Source of the DNA: Antedon mediterranea
Lineage: Eukaryota; Echinodermata; Crinoidea; Comatulida; Antedonidae
Length of the DNA: 64,000 nucleotides
Direction of reading: 5' to 3'
Assembly: GCF_964355755.1 (NCBI RefSeq)
Contig: NC_092674.1
Location: 13,953,001 to 14,017,000 of the forward strand
Of this stretch, positions 24,400 to 35,800 are shown piece after piece. Position 1 is the stretch's first letter, and each line of letters opens with the position of its first letter. The position numbers were made by a program, and so were the translations under genes. The notes beneath the pieces are model-generated. The model was not told the origin of the DNA and searched no databases. It saw nothing but the letters and a program-made list of their open reading frames with translations.

Positions 24400-25220
24400 T
24401 TAGGGTGTCAAAAATATGGAATGGAAGGGTTGCACAAAATTTGGTCAGGGGAAAGCCGCCATTTTGGATTTCAAAATGGCGGACCCAAATTGTTCACTTT
24501 TCAGGTATATCTCTGCTAAATAGGCACCTAGAGTTCTGAATTTAGGTGCAAATTATATGGTAATGGGGTCACCCAACATATTGGTATAACTAACATTTTA
24601 ATTGCATGGCGGCCATTTTAGATTTCAAAATGGCGGACTTCAAATTTTCACTTTTTAGGTATATCTCTGCTAAAGAGGCACCTAGAGTTCTGATTTTAGG
24701 TGCAAATTATATGGTAGTGGGGTCACCAAACATACTGGTATAACTAACATTTTGATTCCATGGCGGCCATGTTGGATTTCAAAATGGCGGATTTCAAATT
24801 TCCATTTTTCAGGTATATCTCTGCGAAAAAGGCACCTAGAGTTCTGATTTTAGGTGCAAATTATATGTTAATGGGGTCACCAAACATATTGGTATAACTA
24901 ACATTTTGATTGCACGGCGGCAATTTTGGATTTCAAAATGGCGGACTTCAAATTTTCACTTTTCAGGTATCTCTGCTAAAAAGGTACAGAGTTCTGATTT
25001 TAGGTGCCAATTATATGGTAATGCGTAACCAAACATATTGGTATTTAACTGACATTTTTATTGCATGGCGGTCATTTTGAATTTCAAAATGGCGAACTCA
25101 AAATGTTTCAGTACGGTACCTACAGTTATAATTTTAGGTAAAAAGTATAATATAGTATTGAGGTCAACAAACATATTAGTATAACGTCATTGATTGCATG
25201 GCGGCCATTTTGAATGTAGC
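24400..25220 (+). repeat. About 150-bp tandem array, left arm
   Basis: Units share ATGGCGGCCATTTT, a GATTTCAAAATGGCGGAC box, TTTTCAGGTATATCTCTGC, GCACCTAGAGTTCTGATTTT, GGTGCAAATTATATGGTA and a CATATTGGTATAACTAACAT box. Five to six copies become progressively more diverged toward 25220. The unit contains an internal GCCATTTTGGATTTCAAAATGGC palindrome. Confidence 0.9.
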
Positions 25221-25309
25221 TCAACCCGTACTGGCTTTACAATATGTGTTTATGTTCATAATTACATGCATTTAACACGGACACTTATTGTAGGTCACAT
25301 TTTCCCTGG

Positions 25310-26340
25310 CAACCACACAGCTCTGTACATCGTAAATCACTCTTTCTGCATTTACAGCATCCAAGATCACAGTCGGTGTGTCCAAAGCGAATTAAAACAT
25401 TTGTGACATCTGAAAGTTCTCCAAGCAATGAACTCCAAGCTGGACTAAATTTGTTGCCGTCCTTCCTCTATCCCCAGTTCGCTGGGTCCTGTTCAACCCT
25501 GAATGCATCTAGACAGTCGTACCACTTCCTGGCTTCCGCTTCACATGTTCTCTTAATGCCGCAGATGTTGGGGGATATTTTCAATAGTCTTTCTCTTGTA
25601 AAAAGATATCGTCTTGCATCATTAAATGTTCTGCAGTAGACATAGTTACAACAAACTGTTCTAGATAATCTGTGTCTGTTTCAATAACATGCCCTACAGA
25701 CAATGACATCCTCTCAAAAACTGGAGTCATACATGGCATCTTTTTCAAAGTCTCGTTAAATGTAGCTTTACCTTTTCCTTAAACAGATGAAGTTCTATCA
25801 CAACCGCTAATGGTATGAAAGAACAAGTAAGCGGCTGATGCTTGTGATCCAAGAGAAGAAGCAATCTCGTGTATTGGGATGTACTTCAAGTACTTCCCCA
25901 CTCCAAACTCGATCAGAAGCTCGTGGATGCCAGGTATTCTGTGGAAAGCTGACAACAACATCACTGTGTACAGTCTTGACAATGCGTCGAAAATTTCAGC
26001 GGCAAGTTTAACGTGAACAAACATACGTTCATCTGCCTCTTCTATGTTACATGGCATCAGCGATTGTATATTTACTGGTTTGTTACAGCTCTGTCTCCCA
26101 AAGACCCTACAAACATTCCGTGATTTGTGCCAATGTTATCTACTACTTCAGTTACAATAAATGAAAACAACTCTGATTTGTTGTCATCAAATCTAAAAAA
26201 TGTGGTCCAATTGTTGGGCATGCTCCCGCTGGCTTTAAAGACCCTCCTTACACCAGAAACGCGGTTTGAACGCGTACCAGACTTTAAACTGTCATTAAAG
26301 TATCTATCGAAAAACAAATCTAGTCGTGTCACTGATCGAA
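25310..26340 (-). pseudogene. PIN/XPG-like nuclease-family gene, left arm and loop
   Basis: The minus-strand reading starts in the loop with RLDLFFDRYFNDSLK, continues NNWTTFFRFDDNKSE and GTNHGMFVGSLGDRA. It then passes MPCNIEEADERMFVHV, FGVGKYLKYIPIHEIASSLG, FFHTISGCDRTSSV-stop-GKGKAT, and ends in a Cys-rich tail (CDLGCCKCRKSDLRC, CGCQGKCD). EEADxR, the IPIHEIA block and GCDxTS are, from memory, typical of a multicopy invertebrate family whose acidic motifs resemble PIN/XPG-type nucleases. The expected VDSDVIVI block is deleted here (reads SRLYTVMLLSAF). At least one frame change and one stop break it. A nuclease role is inferred. Confidence 0.75.
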
Positions 26341-27231
26341 GTTGACACAAATCACGGAATGTTTGTAGGGTCTCTAGGAGACAGAGCAGCAACAAACCAG
26401 TCTGTAAATATACAACTGCTGATGCCATGTAACATAGAGGCAGATGAATGTATGTTTGTTCATGTTAAACATGCCGCTGAAATTTTTCCGCGCATTCTTG
26501 TCAAGACTGTAGACAGTGATGTTATTGTTATTGCATTGTCAGCTTTCCACAGAATACCTAGGATCCGCAAGCTTTGAATCGAGTTTGGAGTGGGGAAGCA
26601 CATCCCAATACACGAGATTGTTTTTCTCTTGGACCACAAGCATCAGCCGCTTACTTGTTCTTTCATTTCTTTAGCAGTTGTGATACAACTTCATCTGTTT
26701 AAGGAAAAGATAAAGCTACATTTAACCCGACTTGGAAAAAGATGCCATTAATGACTTCAGTTTTCGATAGGATGTCATTGTCTGTAAGGTAAAGTGTCGA
26801 GACCTAAGCTAATGATAATGGCCGTGGTGCCCATCTCCATTTCTTTAGCGTTTGAGCCAGACTCCACTAAGTGTGTATGTTTGTGGAGGTACGCCACTCC
26901 TCCCGCACAAACGAGTCTGATTTACCTTCCCAGTACTTTTTACATACCGGTACCAATTTCTATCATCTGGGTGGGGAGGAACAATGTGGATAAAGAATCT
27001 TGATTAAGGACTCAACACTGCAGTGACCGACCGGGCTTGAACCAGCAACCTCTTGATTGCAAGTCCAATGCTCTAACCACTGCGCCACAGTGCTCCACAC
27101 TCTCAGATGTCAAAAAGGTTTTAATTCGCTGTGGACACACCGAATGTGATCTTGGACGCTGTAAATGCAGAAAGAGTGATTTACGATATACAGAGCTGTG
27201 TGGTTGCCAGGGAAAAGGTGACATACAATAA
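26340..27231 (+). pseudogene. PIN/XPG-like nuclease-family gene, right arm copy
   Basis: This is the plus-strand mirror of the left-arm gene: NHGMFVGSLGDRAATNQ, MPCNIEADECMFVHVKHAAE, RILVKTVDSDVIVIAL, FHRIP, then a stop after RIRKL. Downstream, GVGKHIPIHEI and a Cys-rich end (CGHTECDLGRCKCRK, ELCGCQGKGD, 27118-27231) remain in other frames. Unlike the left arm it keeps the acidic VDSDV motif. About 300 bp that encode the segment before the Cys-rich tail are replaced by a SINE. It is not functional as it stands. Confidence 0.75.
26791..27096 (-). mobile_element. tRNA-headed SINE inside the palindrome
   Basis: On the minus strand the element starts GGAGCACTGTGGCGCAGTGG, with TGGCGCAGTGGTTAGAGC as box A. 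It continues through GGTTGCTGGTTCAAGCCCGG, with GGTTCAAGCC as box B, giving a pol III type II promoter from a tRNA-like head of about 75 nt. The body runs to about 26791, where complementarity to the left arm stops; it resumes at 27097 (CTCTCAGATGTC). No ORF is expected. Placement in a SINE superfamily was not possible by eye. Confidence 0.75.
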
Positions 27232-27289
27232 GTGTCCATGTTAAATGCATGTAACTATAAACATAAACAAATAGTGTAAAGCCAGTACA

Positions 27290-27800
27290 GTTGAGCTACG
27301 TTCAAAATGGCCGCCGGCGGCAATGCAATCAAAGACGTTATACCAATATGTTTGGTGACCCATTACCATATAATTTGCACCTAAAATCAGAACTCTGTGT
27401 ACCCTTTTAGCAGAGATATACCTGAAAAGTGAAAATTTGGGGTCCGCCATTTTGAAATCCAAAATGGCCACCATGCAATCAAAATGTTAGTTATACTAAT
27501 ATGTTTGGTGACCCCATTACCATATAATTTGCACCTAAAATCAGAACTCTAGGTGCCTTTTTAGCAGAGATATACCTGAAAAGTGAAAATTTGGGGTCCG
27601 CCATTTTGAAATCCAACATGGCCGCCATGCAATCAAAATGTTAGTTATACCAATATGTTTGGTGACCCCACTACCATATAATTTGCACCTAAAATCAGAA
27701 CTCTAGGTGCCTTTTTAGCAGAGATATACCTGAAAAGTGAAAATTTGGGGTCCGCCATTTTGAAATCCAAAATGGCGGCTTTCCCCTGACCAAATTTAGT
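27290..27800 (-). repeat. About 150-bp tandem array, right arm (inverted)
   Basis: Three to four units run inverse to the 24400-25220 array: CCAATATGTTTGGTGACCCC, the ACCATATAATTTGCACC box, AATCAGAACTCTAGGTGCC, AGCAGAGATATACCTGAAAA and GGGTCCGCCATTTTGAAATC. The units are more alike than those of the left array. Confidence 0.9.
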
Positions 27801-27884
27801 GCAACCCTTCCATTTCATGTTTTTGACACCCTAATGAATAACTGTGCAAAGTTTCAAAATATTATCACAATTTGAAGGATTTGC

Positions 27885-28947
27885 CTAAAATATGCACCTT
27901 AACATGCCTAAAGGTTTTCGAAATTAAACTCACAATGCAATACATACATTAATTTTTATATTCAACCTAATGATTTTTTCGTAAACAGTGCCGATAATAG
28001 AACTTTTTACCCATGACTTCATTGTTATTTGGTTCATACCTTTACCTTTTTAAAGGGTGGTAGTACTGTACTAGATCTTCTAGATCTAGAAAACTATAAA
28101 GAAAGTATATATATACTCAATACGTAGAATTAGCGTTGAAAAATGCGGGAAGAAACACTTAATTCATTAACATCAAGGTGTTTGTTAGAAACGTAAAGAG
28201 GCAGACATAGTTAAATGAAAGAGAATCAATGAAATGCGCGTTGGTTTCTTTTAACGCGAATTCAAATTGCTATTTTCAACTTACTATTTATTTGATTTTA
28301 CAACGATTAAAAACATAGTCCAACATCGTTACAGGCGTTCTTGCGGTAAAGGTTCCTTAGAAATAATATTGCATTATAATCGATGTCTTCAGCCGTTTTA
28401 TATACAGTACGATGAAGTTTGCTGTTAGAAAAGTTTTTTTTACAACTTATTTTCGTCTTAACCTTAATGAAACATCTTTTCAAGCTTCTGTTGCATTCGT
28501 TGCAATAAACCTCAATAATAATTATGCATTCTCACTTCGTACATGCAATATTTAGAATTTATAGTTTATTAGACCGGCTTTAGATTGAGCTAGGTGCCAC
28601 CCGGAAAGGACACTAATGATACAATGTTTTCTTAGGTCCTTTCATGACTGTGTATGAACAGAAAGGTTACAGGTAAACGCACATTTCGGGGTGGGTTGGG
28701 GCGATTATCCAAAATGACGGGCAAAATGGTAAAAAAAAATACATTGTTGTCAGTAAGTATTGCCTTGAAACAGTAATGAGACCATTAATATGATCACATA
28801 CCCTCTATGGACTACCATCACGCATATTTGCATAATGATACCATGTTTAAATTTAGTATAGTGACCACCATGGAAGCAACATTAAACGAAGTGGTTTGTA
28901 ATAACACATATGACACTAAGTATTACCGTATTATGTAAATGACTTAC
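27885..28947. other. Noncoding stretch
   Basis: AT-rich DNA without a credible gene, known repeat end or RNA gene. It precedes the degenerate ankyrin exon on the plus-strand axis. Confidence 0.5.
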
Positions 28948-29046
28948 GTGGTTTAAATGATTTACGTCTGCTCCAACTTTGATGAGATACGTACATGTAC
29001 GCACAAAGAAACGTAACAAACTAATTTTCAACACATTGAAGCCTTG
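28948..29046 (-). pseudogene. Degenerate ankyrin-repeat exon
   Basis: A 33-codon register without stops aligns to the ankyrin repeat: QGF at DGW, then ..RTCTYLIKVGADVNHLNH at the C-terminal half, where LI, GA and VN match the consensus. The donor GTAAGT follows directly, as in the six intact exons. The N-terminal half is diverged (no TPLH, AA or GH) and there is no AG acceptor at the expected position. It could be a dead exon, an exon hit by the adjoining LINE, or a chance match. Confidence 0.45.
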
Positions 29047-29049
29047 TGG

Positions 29050-29975
29050 CATGAATATCAGAAATTGAATTAAAAATAACAGAGGATAATTCTAAATAAG
29101 GTCTAACAAGCGTTTTGAACAAATTAACAAGGGGTAGCCAATTCCCCTACAGTGTCTCCAAATGAAGCCAACCATTCTATTACTCTTATTAACAATTTGA
29201 TCAATATGCTTGGAAAATAAAAGTTTGGAATCGAAGAATATTCTCAGATCCTTATGGTATTGGACTTTGTCTAAGTTCTGATTATTAATTTGATAAATAA
29301 ACGAAATGTGTTTTGATTTAAGAGTAATAGTAATTGACTTACATTTGGAGGCATTGAGTTTCATACCACAAGAATTAGACCACTGTATTAGACCATCCAA
29401 ATCCTCCTGAAGTAATACTGCATCATCGTTAGAAGAAATAATGATATAACTTAATATCATCCACAAATAAAAGAAACTTGGAAAATTTAGGAGTTGTAAA
29501 ATCGTTGATAAAATGTTAACTAACAAAGGACCCAACAGTGAGCCCTGCGGAACACCAGAAAGAATAGGTAACCAATGACAATTGATCCTCAACAGAACTG
29601 TCTGCTGCCTTCCACTCACGTAAGATGATAGTAGTTGGTGTAGTTTGCAAATGATACCAAATCTGTTCAACTTGTAGAGAAGGAACTCAAGTGACACCCT
29701 GTCAAAAGCACATGAGAAATCTGAATAAACAACATCACATTGCTGTTTGTTGTCTATAGAAGAATACGGTGTACTTAATAAAGTATCCAGATTAGTTTGG
29801 CATGATCTCCCCGGAGTAAAGCCGTGTTGAGACTCACTCAAAAAGGGAAAAACATGCTGAGATATATGATTATACATCTCATTCTCACAAATACTTTGGA
29901 AATAGTACAAAGGATTCAAACTGGTGTGTAGTTCTTTACATTACTCTGAGCACCTCCTTTAAATATCTGCACGTT
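29050..29975 (-). pseudogene. LINE reverse transcriptase fragment (CR1/jockey-like)
   Basis: The minus-strand frame shows QHGFTPGRSCQTNL, YSDFSCAFDRVS (motif A, D) and SGVPQGSLLGPLL, then thumb-like sequence with QWSNSCGMKLNASKCK. The YxDD region is out of frame: FLLFVDDIKLY is readable in a second frame between two indels. Upstream, VKNYTPV and LCTISKVF continue in yet another frame to about 29975. It is 5'-truncated, frameshifted and dead. It belongs to the same general type as 37085-38130. The 3' end lies near 29050 next to the degenerate ankyrin exon. Confidence 0.85.
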
Positions 29976-30924
29976 TAAAACCGCCCAATATGACACCAAC
30001 GCCAGCATACGGTACATACCACAACATTTAATAAGTATGTCAGAAATAGACATTGTAGTCGCTTAGTACGTAGATGGATCAATTTCATCATGTAGCTGCT
30101 GTTTTCAGTAGTATGCTGTTATTTACAATAAACAGCAACGCTTTCCTCGCGATTATGTTTACGATACATGTATAATTAATGTTTAGCTATAAATTGCGTC
30201 ATAAGTGTTGTTATTAGATACCCAGTGCTGACCACTACATCTGAACTATACTAATTTTAAATCAATTGGAACTCATCAGTCGTATACATTATAGTGATTG
30301 CGGATTTTAAAAAAATAATCAAAACTGATTACATTCCAATTTTCAAGAAGCTTAAATGTTTCAATATTTACATCTCATTGAGACTGTGCCTGTGATTTAA
30401 AAGATACAAGATACAATAGTTCAGTTCAGTCAGCTCAGTACATAAACAATGGTACGAAGACGTACACTTACTGTGTGAGTTTTCATATAAATTATACTAG
30501 TAAGAGGCTAATTAGTCCTCTATCAGATAACATTCTGATTAGGCGGATTTCGTTTTGCAGGTTCGCCCTACAATCGCGAAATGTTATTTTAACTAGGGTT
30601 AGATAAAACATGTTACTGAGAAAAGGCCAATTTTCTAGTTCAAATTTAATTCAACAAATTGCACTATTTCTGTATCCTTTCGTATATTTGTTGAGAATAA
30701 ATAAATTCATATTCATATAAAATATTTTCAAAATAGTGGTACACAACAATGACACCAAAAAAGAGGTGAAAACAAACTCTATTTTACAGTCTTGTCACTA
30801 TAAATAGGAGCAAAGCTAAATAAAAAAAAAAAATTCGAAACCAGTGTTACACTGTAAAAAGGACTTCGGAAAATACATAGATAAAGCATAAATCAGCAAT
30901 TTTCACTGCCTACTCAAAACATGA
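29976..30924. other. Noncoding stretch
   Basis: Positions 30005-30090 resemble 21830-21920. Otherwise AT-rich DNA with no gene or recognisable element end. Confidence 0.5.
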
Positions 30925-32580
30925 ATCTGACGAGGGTTAGTTTCACAGGAACAATAATACTTCCTACTACAAGTAGTAATTGTCGTGGTTACGCTAAACT
31001 TTCAACATATACACATGCAATGATTAATAGCCTACACATTTGTATAAGTTTTCTTTGTTGTTTATGTCAGTTTCATGTTTTTTGTCTTTTTTTGACAATT
31101 ATTGCAATTAAAACGCAATTAATTCATCAATCGTCATACTCCATTCTGATTAGGCCTACTACCGTACGTCCTGTAGTTAATGACTCTTGGTTGTATCGCG
31201 GCGCCTTTCCACTTATCATTTCATCATATCCCATAATATTACTATTGAAACCGAATTTAAAGATTTTTAAAAAGCTTTTTTGTGATAGTCTCAAAATGCC
31301 AGGATGCATTATGGAACCATCATCGTCAGATCTATGTATTGCAATTGGAAATAATCAAACAATGATGTTGTTTTGATGTCAGTGGTGGGTATTAATGGTG
31401 GCGGCTTTCATTCGAGGGAGGCGTTTGTTGGTAACATTTCATAATAAAATACATTCCCTAGATATGAACCAATACAACACCGTTATTTTTTATTACGAAC
31501 ACCTTTTTGGTGAACGAGTTTTTTTTCCGTTGCAAAAATAAAGATTTTATTATTATTTTAATATAGGCCTAATCAGAAGTGATAAATACAGTAAACAATT
31601 ATATGAAAATGCATGGTAAATTGTAGATATAGCAGTCAATGAATTATTCTACAAACACAATTATGTTTGTGTTATAATACAATATTGTGTGTAGAAATAA
31701 ATGTGGCGGGCCGTTTATTTGAGGGTGGAGGTTGAATATTCTAAAGATTTGTTATGGGGGAGGGGCGTTTATTCTAATAAATGCGGTAGACCTAATTGGT
31801 ATAATCAATACCTTAGTTAGTTTCAATCAAATACTAAACAATACAAATGACCATTGGTCTGTTTTGGAAAAAGAAATACGTTTTAAACGGCTTTCAACAT
31901 GGGCCAAAGCATCCCGGGTCTCAACGACGATACACGCAGATAGCGCGCAACCTGTTCAAACCTAACAGCCACTCGGCTACCATTCAGTTATATAGTGGTT
32001 TTACCTAATTTCAAGTAAATCTATGATGGCTATAATCAGTTCTCCTGATAATAGGCCTTATGTAATGTTTACCCAATATCTGATATTTAAAATTGTATAT
32101 ACTGATTTTACAATTTCACTCGCAATATACTTCGATGATGTTTTAATGTTATTTGATTTGATTCTGTACATTGAAAAAAGCAAAGTATGTATGTCGCCGC
32201 CAACGGAAAACATTGAACGGAAGCAAAAACTCGACAGGCAAGGCATTTCAGGGATTTAATTACATTACATTACGGAAATCACTTTTATCCCGCGGACGGT
32301 TGGAAATATACCAATGAAATCATAAATTTTGTTTTAAAATCCTTTATAATATCTTCCTAAGAAATATTGAACAATATCGTTATAGTGAACAGTAATGTAT
32401 TATTAAATCTAAGATAAATAAAATAGGTATCCAAGGGAAGATATCTTTACACACGTGTTTCCATTGTGCTCGCCTATGTCAGAATTATGCATAATTTGTA
32501 TATAGACACGCTAACATTAACCTCATGGAGCACATTCAGCTCGTAGTATCATGCACGTGAATTCATAAAGGTTAAGATAT
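30925..32580. repeat. Intronic module 3, copy 2
   Basis: This is colinear with 9481-10330 and with 44515-44582 plus 46589-47110. Landmarks are GAGGGTTAGTTTCACAGGAA, AAATGCGGTAGACCTAATTG, CGTTTTAAACGGCTTTCAAC, the GATAGCGCGCA box, and GACACGCTAACATTAACCTC near 32505 (GACACGCTAACATTGACCTC near 47040). It is the least interrupted copy, so it serves as the reference empty site for the LINEs at 10.3 and 44.6 kb. The open frame at 30921-31376 is not considered a gene. Confidence 0.8.
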
Positions 32581-32882
32581 AATTAAATTAAACAAGATAA
32601 GGTATGTCGATGACTACTTCAATATTCTTTACAGGTAATTTCAAGGATGTCTTAGAATGAACTAGACGATCGCCCACGTGCGTAAAATCTTACAACAGGC
32701 ATAATGCCGACCCTAAATGAACATACACAGTAAATTAAATTACCGTGTTTAAAATGTTAATTTCATATAATTCTTAAAATGAACTTTGACATTGCATCTA
32801 CGAGAAAAACATCAACAGTTGGTTATCAACCAACACGTATACCTTTCTTTAGCGCAAAACCGAAAGAACGAGTGATTATTTA

Positions 32883-34230
32883 AGGCTGGTTTCCTGTCGA
32901 CGTAAGAACATCACTTTTGTTGCGACTACGTCGATTTGTCGTAAGAAATGCGTATTTTACAGGAAACCGATTACGATCGAAAATTTACAAAATCGACGCA
33001 ACGTAAGAAAAATGGTAACGACAAACGATTTTACAGGAAACCGATGACCTAACAATTGTTGCGTTACGACGTTTTCTTCCGATTTTATAGGAAACCGGGA
33101 TTTTTTATCTTACGCTTGAATGAACGCCCTTGCGTCACGTTTCTTACGTCTCTTACGAAAGTTGACTTGAAGTTAACTTTCGCAAGAGACGTAAGCGCAA
33201 TCGTAACAAGCAACCAATGAGCGACAAGAGTTATGACGTAATGTGTATGTCCTTATAGTGAAATAAAGCCGGACAATAACATTTGTATGTAATTACTACT
33301 ATAATTTTAGCCCACTTTACGATGTTGTACATACTTTACAAATGCACAGTAGTTTCTATAATATAGGCCTAATAATGTTCTAATCCGGGAGTTTACAACT
33401 CATCAAAATCTAATACTCTTATTTATGGACGTGCAATAAACAATCAGCATCGGTAGAAACGTCTCGAAAATGAACATTTGCAACAAGATAAGATATAGAA
33501 AGCCCCTTTTTAAGCAATATAATATTATTATGTAACTTTAAAAAAAAAATTGTTTGCTTGATTTTGTATAATTTATATTGTTTTGTTAAATTTATTCTTA
33601 TTATAGGCCTGTAAATAATGGGTATCTTACTGCGGTAGTACTATCTCATGCTCGATTAGATATGCTTATAGGCCCATAGGCCAATGCTTAGCCTAGGGCC
33701 TAGGTAGGTCTAATAATAATAGGCTAGGGGCCTAGGCTAGTTTGATTATTTGGTCAAATCAATTCCTATTAGTACAGTATTAATTAAGTATTTTACTAAT
33801 ACTAGGGCCTAGCCTATCTACTGAAAATAATATGTTGGTGTGCTGCACTGACACTGCTGCTGAGTAGCTACAGACAGGTACAATAACAACATTCAACATT
33901 TCGCGCGAAAAATGATAAAACCCGCTCTAAAAAGAAACACCAATCAGAGATGTTGTTTCAAATACGTCATAAATCCGACCGACGTAAGAAAAAAATTTAA
34001 ACTTTCGTAACAACACTAAAATCGACGTAAGCATACGACGTGTGTTTCACAGCCAAAATTTCAACTTTCGGGAGCAGCATAACTACAGATGTTTCTCTGC
34101 GGCCCGACACGATCTTGACTAAGGTCAACGACGTCAAGTTTTTCTCAACTTTCGTAAGAGACGTAAGAAACGTATGAAACGCAAGAATCGTTGCAAAATT
34201 CGACTTCTTACGTCGACAGGAAACCAGCCT
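32883..34230. mobile_element. Harbinger-like non-autonomous TIR element
   Basis: The ends AGGCTGGTTTCCTGTCGACG and the exact inverse form 26-bp perfect terminal inverted repeats. Both are flanked by TTA (32880-32882 and 34231-34233), the 3-bp TWA-type target duplication usual for PIF/Harbinger. The 1348-bp interior is rich in CGTAAGA and TCTTACG words, carries an AGGCCTA-rich centre, and has no transposase frame. A truncated relative in opposite orientation is at 22610-23262. Superfamily assignment rests on the target-site length and sequence only. Confidence 0.8.
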
Positions 34231-34234
34231 TTAT

Positions 34235-35800
34235 ACACAGATGGTGACCTCGCTTCGCTCGCTCCCAATCTAGGAAGTGTAGACGACGGTTCTCGGAATG
34301 ATAATGCCTCGGGTCAAAAGGTTTTAGAAGAACGTTCTGGCTTGGACGTTTTCGGTCGGTTACCATTATTGAAATACTTGATATTCGTAAAACCTACTCT
34401 GTTTCACAGTGCCTTAGATGATTAATAACATAGTATAGTGTTTATTGTTTGATAGGGCCCTTATAGAGTGGAGGTGGGAAGGCAGAGTTCATTTGAGGTA
34501 GGTCCTAATTCGAAGGATAAGTTTAATTTTTGGTAATAAAGAACAACAAATTAATGCTTGGTAAATTGTTGATAACAGTCCGATAAATTCTACTACAAAT
34601 AGTATAATTGTATTATAAATATAATACAATATTGTGTGTAAATGTGGATGGGCGTTTATTAGATTATTAGTCTATGTGATGTTTTATTGGGGAGGTGTTA
34701 GGCGTTTATTCAAGTAAATACCATCCTAATTGGTATAATTAATACATTTAATTTAAACATCTTTTGAAACTTCCGCGACACATTTGGCCGTTTCGGCCTA
34801 AAAAGGAAGACGTTTTAGAGAGGGGGACTAACAGGACACAGATAGCGCACAGCTATACAGACGTCCTGACAGCTTACACAACAACTCGGCTCTCGGGGTT
34901 TCACTCAATTACAGACAAAATGTCTTATCATCAGTTCTCCCAATGTAATGTTATATACTATTCCCTAAAATATACTCAGATGCTTTATGAATATGTTTAA
35001 TCTGATCTTTATTAATTTGCAGTATAATTTTTATTTTGATAACTACTACTACCTTCACACGTGCGCGGTCAGAAAATAAACAAAAACTAAAATGGCTATC
35101 GCCACCAACGGCCGACTTAGTTGAAACTTTGTTTTTCCCAAAGACTTTCTCTGAAAGATACGTGAAAGATAGCCGAACTACTTCCTAAATATAGCTAAAC
35201 CTAAACCTCTAAACAATCTCTCTGACTACAAAGCAACAATATACAATAAAGCAAGTTGGTCATGGTATTTGAACCCCATACATCGGCAATTCAAAGTCTA
35301 AAGTCAAATCCATCCGACTACACAGACGGCTCGAAGGAAATCCTATTAAAGTCCATTCAGAGGGCGAGCGCAGAGCAGATGAAACATGATGCATATTCAT
35401 AATAATGCTCCCTAGAATGGGACGCCCTTTCTCGGATTTTCAGAGAAAGTTTTTATTGGGAAAAACATTTTCACAACTCGGAACTAACTTTACTGCCGAC
35501 GCTTAAAAATTTAACGATGAAACCCAACATTTCGTTTTAAACCCTCCATGATATCTTTCTAAGAGAGAAATATGGAAAAATATCGTAATAGTGAGAACTA
35601 ATGTTATCAAAACTACGTTTCGCAGCCTTATGTTAATTATGGAATAGGTAGACACAATGTAAAACGCATATCACTAACTCCGTGTCGGTTCTCACTCTAG
35701 CTGTTCCATGAGGTAATGTCTTAGATAGATATTATAGGCCTAAAGGGTTTTAAAACAAGATTTCTGATGTAATGTTAATTCTGGATTCGTCATTCCTTTG
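34235..35800. repeat. Inverted intronic duplication, arm 1
   Basis: Pieces recur inverted at 48400-50830: CTCGCTTCGCTCGC versus the GCGAGCGAAGCGAGCG region at 50.6 kb, the CGACGGTTCTCGGAATGATA box, GATGTTTTATTGGGGAGGTG, and AAATTTAACGATGAAA near 35510 versus 48615. No gene is seen; the frames at 34174-34425 and 34764-35000 are incidental. Confidence 0.7.

Larger units (their letters stand above)
24353..27881. mobile_element. 3.5-kb palindromic element with nuclease-like gene in both arms
   Basis: The outer ends AATCCTTCAAATTGTGATAA (24353 onward) and its inverse (to 27881) start arms that remain complementary to a centre near 26240. From outside in come a unique edge, an array of about 150-bp units (five to six copies left, three to four right), Cys-rich C-terminal coding sequence, then PIN/XPG-like coding sequence. 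A single-copy loop of about 200 bp carries the domain upstream of it. The right arm lacks about 300 bp of the left arm and carries a SINE (26791-27096) there. It looks like one transposon plus an inverted second copy. Homology may reach 24325 and 27912. Confidence 0.8.

Noticed and set aside
30921-31376. 151-codon plus-strand frame
   Set aside because: It covers duplicated module 3 DNA; the frame is not preserved in the paralogous copy at 9.5-9.9 kb, so it is not under coding constraint.
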